DNA of 64,000 bases from NCBI RefSeq assembly GCF_002910915.1, contig NZ_NEUF01000100.1:341-64340 (forward strand). Direction: 5' to 3'. A model generated the notes under the pieces. That model searched no databases and was not told the DNA's origin. It worked only from the letters and a program-made list of their open reading frames with translations. Shown piece by piece: positions 17,193-25,582 of this stretch. Within the stretch, counting starts at the first letter, position 1, and each line of letters opens with the position of its first letter. The translations under genes and the position numbers were made by a program. Source of the stretch: Streptomyces sp. SM10. GTDB taxonomy: Bacteria > Actinomycetota > Actinomycetes > Streptomycetales > Streptomycetaceae.

Positions 17193-17880
17193 GTGCCCGT
17201 CGACGCGACAACAGCCGTGCTGGACGCCGTCGGCGCCCACGGTCCGTACGCACGCGTGCAGCTCACCGGGGGCACGTACAACACCGTGCCCGGGTGACGT
17301 GCGAGGACGGCAGGGCCCGGGTCGTGAAGATCTCTCCCGCGCACTCCACAGACCTGAGCCACGAACAGCGGCTGCTCGTCAACGAGGTCACCCTCTACGA
17401 CGCGGCCGCAGCGGCCGGGGGTGCCACGGTCCCGCGGGTCGTGCACAGTGAACTCGCCCCGGAAGCGACGTCCGGGGCGTACGTCGTCATGACCGCCTGC
17501 CCCGGAGAGCCCTGGAGTGCCGTCGCCGGCGACCTGACGGAGGGCGAGACGCGCACGCTGCGCGCGGAGTTCGGGAGCATCGTCGGCCGGCTGCACAGCG
17601 TCACGGTGCCCGCCGGATTCGGATGCCGTGCTCGCCGACGCCGAGGCGTACGGGGCGAGGCCGCCGCGACCCGTGGGGCAGATCCGTGAGGTGCTCGCCG
17701 GAGCGTCGGACGTGCTGGACGAGGTGGCCCGGCCCGCCCCGGTCCACTTCGATCTGTGGCGGGGGGATCTGCTGGTTGCCGGGGCGCGGGGGCCGACGCA
17801 CTGGCCCTGACCTGGAAGAACGTGGCCCCACGGCCCGTCATGGCACTGGACGGCCTGGCCGCCGCACCGGACGTCCGCCT
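17193..17880 (+). pseudogene. phosphotransferase (APH-like) pseudogene with frameshifts
   Basis: The reading starts at GTG 17193 (VPVDATTAVLDAVGAHGPYARVQ, then GGTYNTV) and stops in frame at 17296. It continues in another frame from about 17291 as RVTCEDGRARVVKIS through GRLHSVTVPAGFG. It shifts back near 17625 to DAVLADAEAYGARPP and PVHFDLWRGDLLVAG. Joined, these parts give the N-lobe and the catalytic-loop H-F-D-L-W-R-G-D of an aminoglycoside/choline-kinase-like protein. The DGE metal-binding segment is missing. Two frameshifts and a lost end make it a pseudogene unless the sequence has errors. Confidence 0.75.
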
Positions 17881-18386
17881 CAGGAGGGACGCTCCGTCAG
17901 GTGCCTGAAGGCGTCCAGGTTGCGGGTGGACTCACCGCGCTCGACCCGCCAGGCGTACTCCTTGCGGATCGCGGACGCGAAACCCAGCTCCAGCAGCGGA
18001 TTGAACGCGCCGTCCGCCGCTTCGAGGACCGCCCCCAGCAGCCGGTCGAGCTCCTCGGGCGAGACGACCGAGAGCGGCAGCCTGCCGACGAGGTAGATGT
18101 CGCCGAGCGGGTCGATGGCGTAACTCACCCCGAACAGGCGGAGGTTGTGCTCCAGGAGCCAGCGGTGCACGGCCTCGGCGTTTTCGTCCGGGTGGCGGAT
18201 GACGAACGCGTTGAGGGAGAGGGAGTGCTGCCCGACGATCAGGGAGCAGGTCGTGGACAGCTTGCGCGTGCCGGGCAGTTTCACGACATAGCTGCCGGGC
18301 CCGGGGCTCTCCCATGCGAGCTCGGCGTCGTCCAGCGTCGCCTCGATGACCTGCGCCGCTGCTGCCTCGTCGGATACGTCAGCCAT
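17880..18386 (-). CDS. YbjN-domain protein
   Basis: A 168-residue cytoplasmic protein with the YbjN fold: PGPGSYVVKLPGTRKLSTTCSLIVGQHSLSLNAFVIRHP, then HRWLLEHNLRLFGVSYAIDPLGDIYLVGRLPL. The family resembles type III secretion chaperones and has no proven activity in actinobacteria. It lies 43 bases downstream of mshA on the same strand, so the two are probably co-transcribed; the same order is seen in other Streptomyces as far as I recall. Confidence 0.85.
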   Translation of the reverse strand: MADVSDEAAAAQVIEATLDDAELAWESPGPGSYVVKLPGTRKLSTTCSLIVGQHSLSLNAFVIRHPDENAEAVHRWLLEHNLRLFGVSYAIDPLGDIYLVGRLPLSVVSPEELDRLLGAVLEAADGAFNPLLELGFASAIRKEYAWRVERGESTRNLDAFRHLTERPS

Positions 18387-18429
18387 GGTGCGAGCGTACG
18401 ACAGGGTGGCGGGCGCGGCGCCCGGCGCC

Positions 18430-19779
18430 TCAGCCGTGGTGCGAGCGGGCGCGGCGGCGGTGGTCGTGCATGGCCGCCGTGTACACGTCGGCGGTGGCCG
18501 ACGCCGCCGTGTCCCAGCCGAACGACTGGGCGTGCGCGGCGGCGGCCTCGCCCATCCGGTCCGCCAGCTCCGCGTCGTCCGCGAACCGGCCGAGCGCCTG
18601 CGCGTACGCCTCCGGGGCGTGGCCGGGGATCAGGAAGCCGCTGACGCCGTCGCGCACCGCGACCGGGAGACCGCCCACCTCCGCCGCGACCACCGGCGTG
18701 CCGGCCGCCTGGGCCTCGATGGCGACGAGGCCGAAGGACTCGCTGTACGAGGGCATGACCAGCACGGACGCCGCCCGGAACCAGTCGGCGAGCTGGTCCT
18801 GCCCGACCGGCGGGTGGAACCGTACGACATCGGCGATGCCGAGGCGCGCGGCCAGCTTCTGGAGACCCTCCGGCTTGGCGAGCCCGCTGCCACTGGGGCC
18901 GCCGACGACGGGCACGACGATGCGCGAGCGGAGCGAGGGGTCCCGCTCCATGAGCACGGCGACGGCGCGCAGCAGCACGTCCGGAGCCTTGAGCGGCTGG
19001 ATGCGGCCGGCGAACAGCGGGATCAGCGCGTCCTGCGGCAGGCCGAGGCGCGCCCGGGCGGCGGCACGGCCGTCGCCGGGGCGGAAGCGGTCGAGATTGA
19101 CTCCGGGGTGCACGACCGCGACGGACGCCGGGTCCGCCTCGTAGAAGCGGATGAGCTCCTCGGCCTCGCCCGCGGTGTTCGCGATGAGCCGGTCGGAGGC
19201 GTGCACGATCTGGGTCTCGCCGATGACACGGGCGGCGGGCTCGGGGGTGTCGCCCTCGGCGAGCGCGGCGTTCTTGACCTTCGCCATGGTGTGCATGGCG
19301 TGGACCAGGGGCACGCCCCACCGCTGGGCGGCGAGCCAGCCGACCTGGCCGGAGAGCCAGTAGTGGGAGTGGACCAGGTCGTAGTGGCCGGGCCGCTGCC
19401 CCGCCCAGGCCTGCATCACGCCGTGGGTGAAGGCGCAGAGCTGAGCGGGCAGCTCCTCCTTGGCCAGGCCCTCGTACGGCCCCGCGTCGATGTGCCGGAC
19501 CAGGACTCCGGGCGCCAGCTCGACCACCGGGGGCAGCCCGCCGGTGGTGGCCCGGGTGAATATCTCGACCTCGATGCCGATCGCGGCGAGGCGCCTGGCA
19601 AGCTCCACGATGTAGACGTTCATGCCGCCCGCGTCGCCGGTGCCGGGCTGGTGCAGAGGGGACGTGTGCACGGACAGCATCGCGACGCGGCGCGGCTTGC
19701 GATGTCCGGCGAACCCTCCGGGGAAGCGGATCCGGGGTGCCGCACGGCTGCTGCCGAGCCGGGAGACGTACTGGCTCAC
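18430..19779 (-). CDS. mshA: D-inositol-3-phosphate glycosyltransferase (mycothiol synthesis)
   Basis: It transfers GlcNAc from UDP-GlcNAc to inositol-3-phosphate, the first step of mycothiol synthesis. The 449 residues form a GT4 enzyme with two Rossmann lobes. The N-lobe has the acceptor loop [25 protein letters not shown]. The C-lobe has [19 protein letters not shown] and the E-x7-E region [15 protein letters not shown], which binds the nucleotide sugar. A sigma-R-like promoter lies upstream, in line with the known thiol-stress control of mshA. YbjN follows. Confidence 0.96.
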   Translation of the reverse strand: MSQYVSRLGSSRAAPRIRFPGGFAGHRKPRRVAMLSVHTSPLHQPGTGDAGGMNVYIVELARRLAAIGIEVEIFTRATTGGLPPVVELAPGVLVRHIDAGPYEGLAKEELPAQLCAFTHGVMQAWAGQRPGHYDLVHSHYWLSGQVGWLAAQRWGVPLVHAMHTMAKVKNAALAEGDTPEPAARVIGETQIVHASDRLIANTAGEAEELIRFYEADPASVAVVHPGVNLDRFRPGDGRAAARARLGLPQDALIPLFAGRIQPLKAPDVLLRAVAVLMERDPSLRSRIVVPVVGGPSGSGLAKPEGLQKLAARLGIADVVRFHPPVGQDQLADWFRAASVLVMPSYSESFGLVAIEAQAAGTPVVAAEVGGLPVAVRDGVSGFLIPGHAPEAYAQALGRFADDAELADRMGEAAAAHAQSFGWDTAASATADVYTAAMHDHRRRARSHHG

Positions 19780-19843
19780 GGGTCCGCTCCTCCTCGCTCA
19801 GGGCATGACACGTACGGGGCACAAGGCCCCTTCGAAGTGCCAG

Positions 19844-19871
19844 AACAGCGGAACCTGACCTTTCATTTCCC
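19844..19871 (-). promoter_or_regulatory. sigma-R-type promoter for mshA (candidate)
   Basis: On the minus strand GGGAAA (complement of 19866-19871) is followed, 19 bases after GGAAA, by GTT (complement of 19844-19846). This fits the sigma-R pattern GGAAT-N18/19-GTT with one mismatch, and lies 65 bases before the mshA start. mshA is known to be a sigma-R target in S. coelicolor. Confidence 0.55.
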
Positions 19872-19972
19872 ACTTTGCCAAATCGTTGCGATCGGCCCGG
19901 CGCGTCGGGGAGCGCCCCGCGCACGCCGCTGGTCCGCGTGTGCCCGTCGGCGCTTCGCATACGCTCCTTCTC

Positions 19973-20758
19973 ATGCACCAGCGCCCCATCGGCACCGCGA
20001 CCCGCGGGACCACCAACCCCAACCGGCTCCGCCGCATGGACCGCTGGATCGCCGCCACTCACGGGCCCGCCCTGCGCCGCAGCGACTCCCCCGTCGCGGT
20101 CGATCTGGGCTACGGCGCCGCGCCCTGGACCGCCGTGGAGCTGATGGAGCGACTGCGCACCGCGGAGCCCCGCACCGCGGTCGTGGGCATCGAGATCGAC
20201 CCGGCGCGGGTCGCGGCGGCACAGCCGTACGAGCGCGAGGGCCTCACCTTCACGCACGGCGGCTTCGAGATCCCCCTGCCCGGCCGCCCCTCCCTCATCC
20301 GGGCCGCGAACGTGCTGCGCCAGTACGACGAGGGCGAGGTGGCCGCGGTCTGGCAGCGGCTCTGCGCCCGGCTCGCCCCGGACGGCCTGCTGGTCGAGGG
20401 CACCTGCGACGAGATCGGCCGCAGGCACGTATGGGTCGCGCTGGGGCCCGAGGGGCCGCGCACCGTCACCTTCGCGACCCGGCTCGGCTCGCTGGAGCGC
20501 CCCTCGGACCTCGCCGAGCGCCTCCCCAAGGCCCTGATCCACCGCAATGTGCCGGGCGAACCCGTCCACGCCTTCCTGCGGGACCTCGACCGCGCCTGGG
20601 CCACCGCCGCCCCGTACGCCTCCCTCGGTGCGCGGCAGCGCTGGATCGCGACGGTCCGGGCGGTCTCCGCCGACTGGCCGCTGACGGACGGCGAACGGCG
20701 CTGGCGACAGGGCGAGATCACGGTGCGCTGGCCCGCGCTGCGACCCACCGGGCGGTGA
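19973..20758 (+). CDS. class I SAM-dependent methyltransferase
   Basis: A 261-residue protein. Motif I for S-adenosylmethionine is AVDLGYGAAPWTAVEL, and the acidic end of strand 2 is VVGIEIDPARV. The later GRPSLIRAANVLRQYDEGEVAAVWQRL, then LCARLAPDGLLVEGTCDEIG fits motifs IV-VI. The start is the ATG at 19973; the upstream open frame overlaps the mshA promoter region. It is divergent from mshA. The methyl acceptor is unknown. Confidence 0.82.
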   Translation: MHQRPIGTATRGTTNPNRLRRMDRWIAATHGPALRRSDSPVAVDLGYGAAPWTAVELMERLRTAEPRTAVVGIEIDPARVAAAQPYEREGLTFTHGGFEIPLPGRPSLIRAANVLRQYDEGEVAAVWQRLCARLAPDGLLVEGTCDEIGRRHVWVALGPEGPRTVTFATRLGSLERPSDLAERLPKALIHRNVPGEPVHAFLRDLDRAWATAAPYASLGARQRWIATVRAVSADWPLTDGERRWRQGEITVRWPALRPTGR

Positions 20759-20968
20759 AACGACGCAGGCGGGAAGGGGGTGAACATCACCGGATCCGGG
20801 AACGCCTGCGGATCACCGTTCGTCCCCTGTGTGACGGGGCGGGTGACGCGGACCTCTGTTGCTTTACGGGACAACATGGCACGATCGCGTCGTCACACAA
20901 ATGTTACTGATGGTAAGTCACATGTGCGCGATATGGCTTCGGTTGCCTTTCGCCCGGAGGGGGAGCTT

Positions 20969-22039
20969 GTGAACCGACGCCACTGCGCCACTGCCGCGAT
21001 CACTCTGGTCTGCGCACTGGCCCTGCTGACCGCACCGGTCCAGGCCATGGCCGCCCCGGTACCCGAGCCCGCCCCGACCGCCTCCGCCTCCGCCTCCACG
21101 GAGAAGAAGAGCCTCGAGGAGGTGCGCGACGAGATCGACACCCTCTACCGCAAGGCCGGGGCGGCGACCGACGCGTACAACCTCGCCGAGGAGAAGTCCG
21201 AGAAGCAGTCCGGGGAGATCGTCCGGCTGACCAAGTCGATCGCCGACGGCCAGGCGAAGATCGCCGAGCTGAAGGACAGGGCGGGTGCACAGGCCCGCGA
21301 GCAGTACCGCAGCGGCGGGCTCCCTCCGGGCGCGCAGCTGATGCTGAGCGGCAATCCGGATCTCTTCATGGACGGCGTCAACCAGGCCCGGCAGGGTCAG
21401 CAGGCCGCCAAGGGGATGCTCACGGAACTGGAGCAGGCCCAGGAGGACTTGGAGACGTACACCAAGGACGCGAGCCTCAACTGGGAGAAGATCGAGGCCA
21501 ACCGCGTCAAGCAGGCCAAGGCCAAGAAGAGCATCGACGCGCAGATCGCTGCGGCGGAGAAACTCGAATCGCAGCTGGCGAAGGAGGAGCAGGCCAGGCT
21601 CCTCCAGCTGGAGAAGGACGCCGCGTCCACGGCGCAGGCCGCCTGGCTCTCCTCGGGCGCCCTCAAGGAGATCAACCGCGAGGCGAGCGCCGCGGGCAGG
21701 AAGGCGGTGGCGTTCGCCACCGCCCAGATAGGAAAGCCGTACGTCTGGGGGGCCGAGGGCCCCGGGTCGTACGACTGCTCGGGGCTGACCTCGCAGGCCT
21801 GGGCGGCGGCGAAGAAGCCGATCCCCCGCACGTCACAGGAGCAGTGGCGGCAGCTTCCCCACATCCCGATCCAGGACATGCGCCCCGGGGACCTGATCAT
21901 CTACCACAGCGACGCCACCCACGTCGGGATGTACGTCGGCGACGGCTCGATCGTGCACGCCCCCCGGCCCGGACGGCACGTCACGCTCACCGGCGCGGGA
22001 TCGATGCAGATCCTGGGCGTGGTCCGGCCGGACAAGTAA
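20969..22039 (+). CDS. secreted NlpC/P60 peptidoglycan hydrolase with coiled coil
   Basis: A 356-residue cell-wall endopeptidase of the RipA/NlpC type that cuts peptidoglycan stem peptides. The signal peptide is NRRHCATAAITLVCALALL up to the AMA-A cleavage region. Residues of about 40-220 form a long charged coiled coil. The catalytic NlpC/P60 domain follows, with Cys in GSYDCSGLTSQAW, His in HVGMYVGDGSIVHAPRPG and a polar third residue. The start is set at GTG 20969 because GGAGGGGGAG lies six bases before it; an in-frame ATG at 20933 is an alternative. Confidence 0.93.
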   Translation: MNRRHCATAAITLVCALALLTAPVQAMAAPVPEPAPTASASASTEKKSLEEVRDEIDTLYRKAGAATDAYNLAEEKSEKQSGEIVRLTKSIADGQAKIAELKDRAGAQAREQYRSGGLPPGAQLMLSGNPDLFMDGVNQARQGQQAAKGMLTELEQAQEDLETYTKDASLNWEKIEANRVKQAKAKKSIDAQIAAAEKLESQLAKEEQARLLQLEKDAASTAQAAWLSSGALKEINREASAAGRKAVAFATAQIGKPYVWGAEGPGSYDCSGLTSQAWAAAKKPIPRTSQEQWRQLPHIPIQDMRPGDLIIYHSDATHVGMYVGDGSIVHAPRPGRHVTLTGAGSMQILGVVRPDK

Positions 22040-22495
22040 GCAGAGGGAGTTGCGCCGGCCGGCGCGTGACACATCACGGGTGACGGCGGCGTGTGACGGC
22101 CGCGCGTGACGCCTGACGGTCGGCGCGTACCCGGCGCTCGCATGACGAGGCGCGCATGACGGCGCCCACATGCCGGGGTACAGACGGCGGGCTGACCGTG
22201 ACGGCGTCCACGACGGGGTGACCGTGACCCACGCCGCACCGCGCGCCCGGGGACGCGTCGGCACATGTGTGCGATGCGTGTCGGACGGGTGATGTTTGTC
22301 ATGACCCCATGTCCGTTTCATGCGCGCCGATCACGCCGGATCCGTGGTGGGAAGCGGCTTATGGCCGCGCATATGACACAGGATGATCGCCGGGCACCAT
22401 TCCGTTCCCCTGCCGTGGACCGCTATCGTCCCGTCGGCGGGTCGTCGATCGTCGTCCCGCCGCGCCCTCGGGGGGAGGGAAGGAAACCCGAACCG
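22040..22495. repeat. intergenic region with degenerate GTGACGGC repeats
   Basis: From about 22066 to 22236 the short unit gTGACGGc or gcaTGACGgc recurs about eight to ten times at irregular spacing of 10-25 bases on the plus strand. The rest (22265-22495) is open in one frame but has poor third-position GC, so it is read as leader and promoter DNA of the phosphatase gene rather than coding. Confidence 0.5.
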
Positions 22496-23845
22496 ATGCC
22501 CGTACCCGTACCGCAGCAACGTGCCGTTCCCGCTGCGGAGACCACTCATGGCGCCGACCTCACACTCCTGGTGATCGAGGACGACCCTGCGGGCACCTTC
22601 GCCGTCCCCGAGCTGTCGTCCGCCGCGGGGGCGCGGGTCCGCGTCCGTACCGCGCGCAACCTCACCGAGGCGGGCCGGCTGCTCACCGACGACGTCGACT
22701 GCATCCTGCTCGACCTCGACCTCGAAGCGGCGTCCCTGCCCGCCGGTGCACGGGCCGACGGCCGTGACGACGGGACGGTGCGCCCGGACGAGCTCGCCGC
22801 GCTGAAGCACATCCTGCGCATCGCCCCGCGCCACGCCGTCCTCGCCCTGACGGCCGAGGACGACGCAGAGCGCGCCGCCGAGGCCGTACGCGTCGGCGCC
22901 CAGGACTACCTCTTCCGGGGCGAGCTCGACGGCCGCCTCCTCAGCCGCGCCATCCGGTACGCGGTGGAGCGCAAGCGCGCGGACACCGCCCAGCACCAGC
23001 TGACCGAGTCCCGGTTGCGCGCCCAGGAGAACGCCCGGCTGGAGCGCGGGCTGCTGCCCACCCCGCTCCTCGACGGCTCCGACCTCGCCTTCGCCGCCCA
23101 CTACCGGCCTGGCCGTAGCCGCGCCCTGCTCGGCGGGGACTTCTACGACACGGTCCGCACGCCCGACGGCACGGTCCACGCGATGATCGGCGACGTCTGC
23201 GGGCACGGCCCGGACGAGGCGGCGCTCGGCGTCGAGCTGCGGATCGCCTGGCGGGCGCTCACGCTGGCCGGGCTCTGCGGCGACGCCCTGCTCTCCACAC
23301 TGCAGCAGGTCCTGGAGCACGAACGGCAGAGCGAGGAGATCTTCGCGACGCTCTGCACCGTCGACATCGCACCCGACGGCCGCCGGGCCGGCCTGTGCAT
23401 CGCGGGTCACCCCGCGCCGCTCATCGCCCGCCAGGGACGGGCCGCGCACCTGCTGCCCTACGAGGACGGCGGCCCGGCCCTCGGCCTGCTGCCGCACGCC
23501 CGGTGGCCGCGCCGGCAGGTCGAGCTGGGCGGTTCCTGGAGCCTGATGATGTACACCGACGGGCTCATCGAGGGGCGCGTCGGACAGGAGGGGACCCAGC
23601 GGCTGGGCCAGGACGGCATGGTCGCGATGGTCAACGGCCGCCTGGACCAGGGGCTCGGCGGCGAGGCGCTGCTGGAGGCCGCGGTCACCCAGGTGCAGGA
23701 GCTGAACGGCGGCGAGCTCACCGACGACGTGGCGGTCCTGCTGCTGGAGCGCGACGAGGCCCGGATACGACGAAGGGGCAGGAGCGCCTCGCGCTCCCGC
23801 CCCGGTGCCGCGTCGACCGCGGGCGCTCAGCGCCCGCCGTTGTAG
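22496..23845 (+). CDS. response-regulator-like PP2C (SpoIIE/RsbU) phosphatase
   Basis: A 449-residue regulator. The N-terminal part (about residues 20-165) is a receiver-like domain with LLVIEDDPAG and DCILLDLDLEA, but with an insertion (ARADGRDDGTVRP) after the Asp strand. The C-terminal PP2C/SpoIIE domain has GGDFYDTV, MIGDVCGHGPDEAAL and the end motif LTDDVAVLLLERD, which hold the metal-binding Asp residues. Such proteins dephosphorylate anti-sigma antagonists. The start is ATG 22496; the longer upstream frame has AT-rich third positions. Its 3' end overlaps DUF2516 tail to tail by 19 bases. Confidence 0.88.
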   Translation: MPVPVPQQRAVPAAETTHGADLTLLVIEDDPAGTFAVPELSSAAGARVRVRTARNLTEAGRLLTDDVDCILLDLDLEAASLPAGARADGRDDGTVRPDELAALKHILRIAPRHAVLALTAEDDAERAAEAVRVGAQDYLFRGELDGRLLSRAIRYAVERKRADTAQHQLTESRLRAQENARLERGLLPTPLLDGSDLAFAAHYRPGRSRALLGGDFYDTVRTPDGTVHAMIGDVCGHGPDEAALGVELRIAWRALTLAGLCGDALLSTLQQVLEHERQSEEIFATLCTVDIAPDGRRAGLCIAGHPAPLIARQGRAAHLLPYEDGGPALGLLPHARWPRRQVELGGSWSLMMYTDGLIEGRVGQEGTQRLGQDGMVAMVNGRLDQGLGGEALLEAAVTQVQELNGGELTDDVAVLLLERDEARIRRRGRSASRSRPGAASTAGAQRPPL

Positions 23846-24171
23846 GGGCCGTACGGTCCGTCGCTGCTGGAGCCTCCGCGACGGCCACCGCCGCCCGAGA
23901 CGGCCTTGATCGCCGGCCGCACGTCCACCATGAAGACGATGGACGCGATCACGCCCGCGATCTGCAGGAACAGGATCGGGATGACGAGGTTCACGAAGAC
24001 GGTGGCCCCGAGAATGATCAGCCAGAAGGACTTCTTCTGCTTGTCCGCGGCCCGATAGGCGTCCTCGCGCGCCGTCACGGCGAAGACCAGCGCGACCACG
24101 GCCAGGACGAGCATGGCCAGGTACAGCAGCTGGAGGATCGAGCCGAATGCTTCGAGCAACACGGTGAGCAC
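23827..24171 (-). CDS. DUF2516 membrane protein
   Basis: A 114-residue protein with three hydrophobic segments (near residues 8-32, 48-68 and 70-84), an ending rich in Gly, Arg, Tyr and Pro, and the conserved YRAADKQKKSFWLIIL element of DUF2516. The family is actinobacterial and of unknown function, usually placed next to an HbhA-like gene and an XRE regulator as it is here. All three genes are on the same strand, but a hairpin separates this one from the HbhA gene. Confidence 0.88.
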   Translation of the reverse strand: MLTVLLEAFGSILQLLYLAMLVLAVVALVFAVTAREDAYRAADKQKKSFWLIILGATVFVNLVIPILFLQIAGVIASIVFMVDVRPAIKAVSGGGGRRGGSSSDGPYGPYNGGR

Positions 24172-24218
24172 CGCCTAGTCAGTGGATGAGCGCCTCGCGG
24201 CCAAGGTACCGGGACAAC

Positions 24219-24248
24219 GACCCGGGCACCCCCAAAGGTGCCCGGGTC
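24219..24248 (-). terminator. terminator after the HbhA-like gene
   Basis: A 12-bp perfect stem (arms 24219-24230 and 24237-24248, loop cccaaa) lies 33 bases past the HbhA-like stop and before DUF2516. Confidence 0.8.
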
Positions 24249-24280
24249 ACCGTCCCGGTAATCCCGGGGACCGCTTCCGC

Positions 24281-24922
24281 CTACTTGGCGGAGGGCGGAG
24301 TCGTCTTCTTCGCCACGGGCTTGCGCACGGGCGCGGTCTTCTTCGCCGCGGGCGTCGCCTTGGACTCGGGGGCCTTCGGCGTGGGCTTCTTCGCGGCGGG
24401 AGCAACCGGCTTCACGGGAGCCGCCGGCTTCGCCACGGCGTCCGACTTCTGCTTCGGCACGGACTTCGGCTCGGCCTCGACGACGGCGGCGATCTCGACG
24501 ATCTCCTCGGCCGTCTCACCGCGCCAGGTCCGCACGGTCAGCTCGCCGCGCTCGGCGACCTTCTCGTACGTCTCCCGGGCCCGGACCGCGTACTCGGCGG
24601 CCACACCCACGCTCCGCAGCGCCAGGTCCTGGGCGGACTCGCCCCACTTCTTCAGGTCGGTGTCCAGCGCTCCGAAGACCTCGGTCACCTTCGCCTGCAC
24701 GGTGGCCTGGGCCTCCTTGGCCTGCGTGGTGACCCGCTCCTGCACCGCCTTCGGGTCGGTGTTGCGCACGGCCTCGATCCGCTCGGGCGCCTCGGCCCGC
24801 AGCTGGTCGATCAGAGCCGGGACCTTGCGCGCCTGCTCCACGGCGAGGTCGGCCGTGCCGGCGGCGAAGTAGAGGGGGGTGGGGTCGGTGAGGGTCTTAC
24901 GCAGGTCATCGGTGATGGCCAT
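24281..24922 (-). CDS. HbhA-like protein with lysine/alanine/proline-rich tail
   Basis: A 213-residue protein resembling mycobacterial heparin-binding hemagglutinin. The first 130 residues form a long amphipathic coiled coil (LRKTLTDPTPLYFAAGTADLA is the usual start). The last 60 residues are Lys-, Pro- and Ala-rich repeats (AAKKPTPKAPESKATPAAKK). In Streptomyces such proteins bind surfaces or DNA; the role here is not known. It follows the XRE regulator on the same strand with a gap of 28 bases. Confidence 0.85.
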   Translation of the reverse strand: MAITDDLRKTLTDPTPLYFAAGTADLAVEQARKVPALIDQLRAEAPERIEAVRNTDPKAVQERVTTQAKEAQATVQAKVTEVFGALDTDLKKWGESAQDLALRSVGVAAEYAVRARETYEKVAERGELTVRTWRGETAEEIVEIAAVVEAEPKSVPKQKSDAVAKPAAPVKPVAPAAKKPTPKAPESKATPAAKKTAPVRKPVAKKTTPPSAK

Positions 24923-24950
24923 GACTGTGGTCCTCCCGGATCATCAGAAG

Positions 24951-25460
24951 TCAGTTCGCTGGTGGGTCTGCATCACTGCCGCCGGCCGTGCGGGGGCCGC
25001 GGGCATCCGGACCGGCACCGTTCGCGTCACCGGCACCGCTTTCCGCGTCGGCATCGATTCTGCTCTCCGCACCGGCCGCGCCGTGGAACCCGGCGCCGGT
25101 GTCGGGCGCGACATCGAAACCGTTCTCGCGGCGGAAGGAGTCGTAGATCTGCAGCAGCACGTTCTTCTGCCGCTCGTTGATCGAGGGATCGGCCAATATG
25201 ACCGCCCGCGTCTCCAGCTCCTCCCGCTCCCGCTCATCGAGGATCCCGGCCCGCACGTACAGCGTCTCGGCCGAGATCCGCAGGGCCTTGGCGACCTGCT
25301 GCAGCACCTCGGCGCTCGGCTTGCGCAGACCGCGTTCGATCTGGCTGAGATACGGATTGGACACCCCGGCGGCGTCGGCGAGCTGCCTCAGGGAGAGCTG
25401 CGCCGTACGGCGCTGCTCACGCAGGTACTCGCCGAGATTGCCGACGTTGAGTGATGCCAT
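24951..25460 (-). CDS. XRE-family DNA-binding regulator
   Basis: A 169-residue regulator. The helix-turn-helix (about residues 9-65) reads LGEYLREQRRTAQLSLRQLA, then DAAGVSNPYLSQIERGLRKPS. A charged helix and an ending rich in Gly, Ala and Asp follow. The start is ATG 25460; the open frame upstream runs through a perfect palindrome that is more likely its operator. It heads the HbhA-like gene. Autoregulation is inferred from the operator position 25 bases before its start. Confidence 0.9.
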   Translation of the reverse strand: MASLNVGNLGEYLREQRRTAQLSLRQLADAAGVSNPYLSQIERGLRKPSAEVLQQVAKALRISAETLYVRAGILDEREREELETRAVILADPSINERQKNVLLQIYDSFRRENGFDVAPDTGAGFHGAAGAESRIDADAESGAGDANGAGPDARGPRTAGGSDADPPAN

Positions 25461-25485
25461 GCCTCGATACTGCCCACCGTTGCTA

Positions 25486-25513
25486 ACTTTTGCAAGCGCC
25501 CGCTTGCAAAAGT
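25486..25513. promoter_or_regulatory. 28-bp perfect palindrome, probable operator
   Basis: Arms ACTTTTGCAAGCG (25486-25498) and CGCTTGCAAAAGT (25501-25513) are perfectly inverted around two bases. It lies directly upstream of the XRE gene. It contains TTGCAA twice but with eight, not five, bases between, so it is not a standard Nur box. Confidence 0.75.
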
Positions 25514-25582
25514 GTTCCACCTCATCCGGGAGAATCGGTGTGACTCGCAGGGATATCTGTCACCAGCCCCTAAGAGCCAGCA

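Noticed and set aside
18346-20910. An 854-codon open frame across mshA and the methyltransferase
   Set aside because: It is antisense to mshA and out of frame with the methyltransferase. It has no domain.
20760-20968. ydaO-type c-di-AMP riboswitch before the NlpC/P60 gene
   Set aside because: Such riboswitches often precede cell-wall hydrolase genes in Streptomyces. The conserved blocks (for example GACAGCTAACCTCG) are not present here.
22265-22495. Longer N-terminus for the PP2C phosphatase
   Set aside because: The frame is open, but third positions are A/T-rich compared with the gene body, and the first domain starts after ATG 22496.
25486-25513. Nur box ahead of the XRE gene
   Set aside because: It has TTGCAA in both arms, but they are separated by eight bases instead of five, and the downstream genes have no link to nickel.
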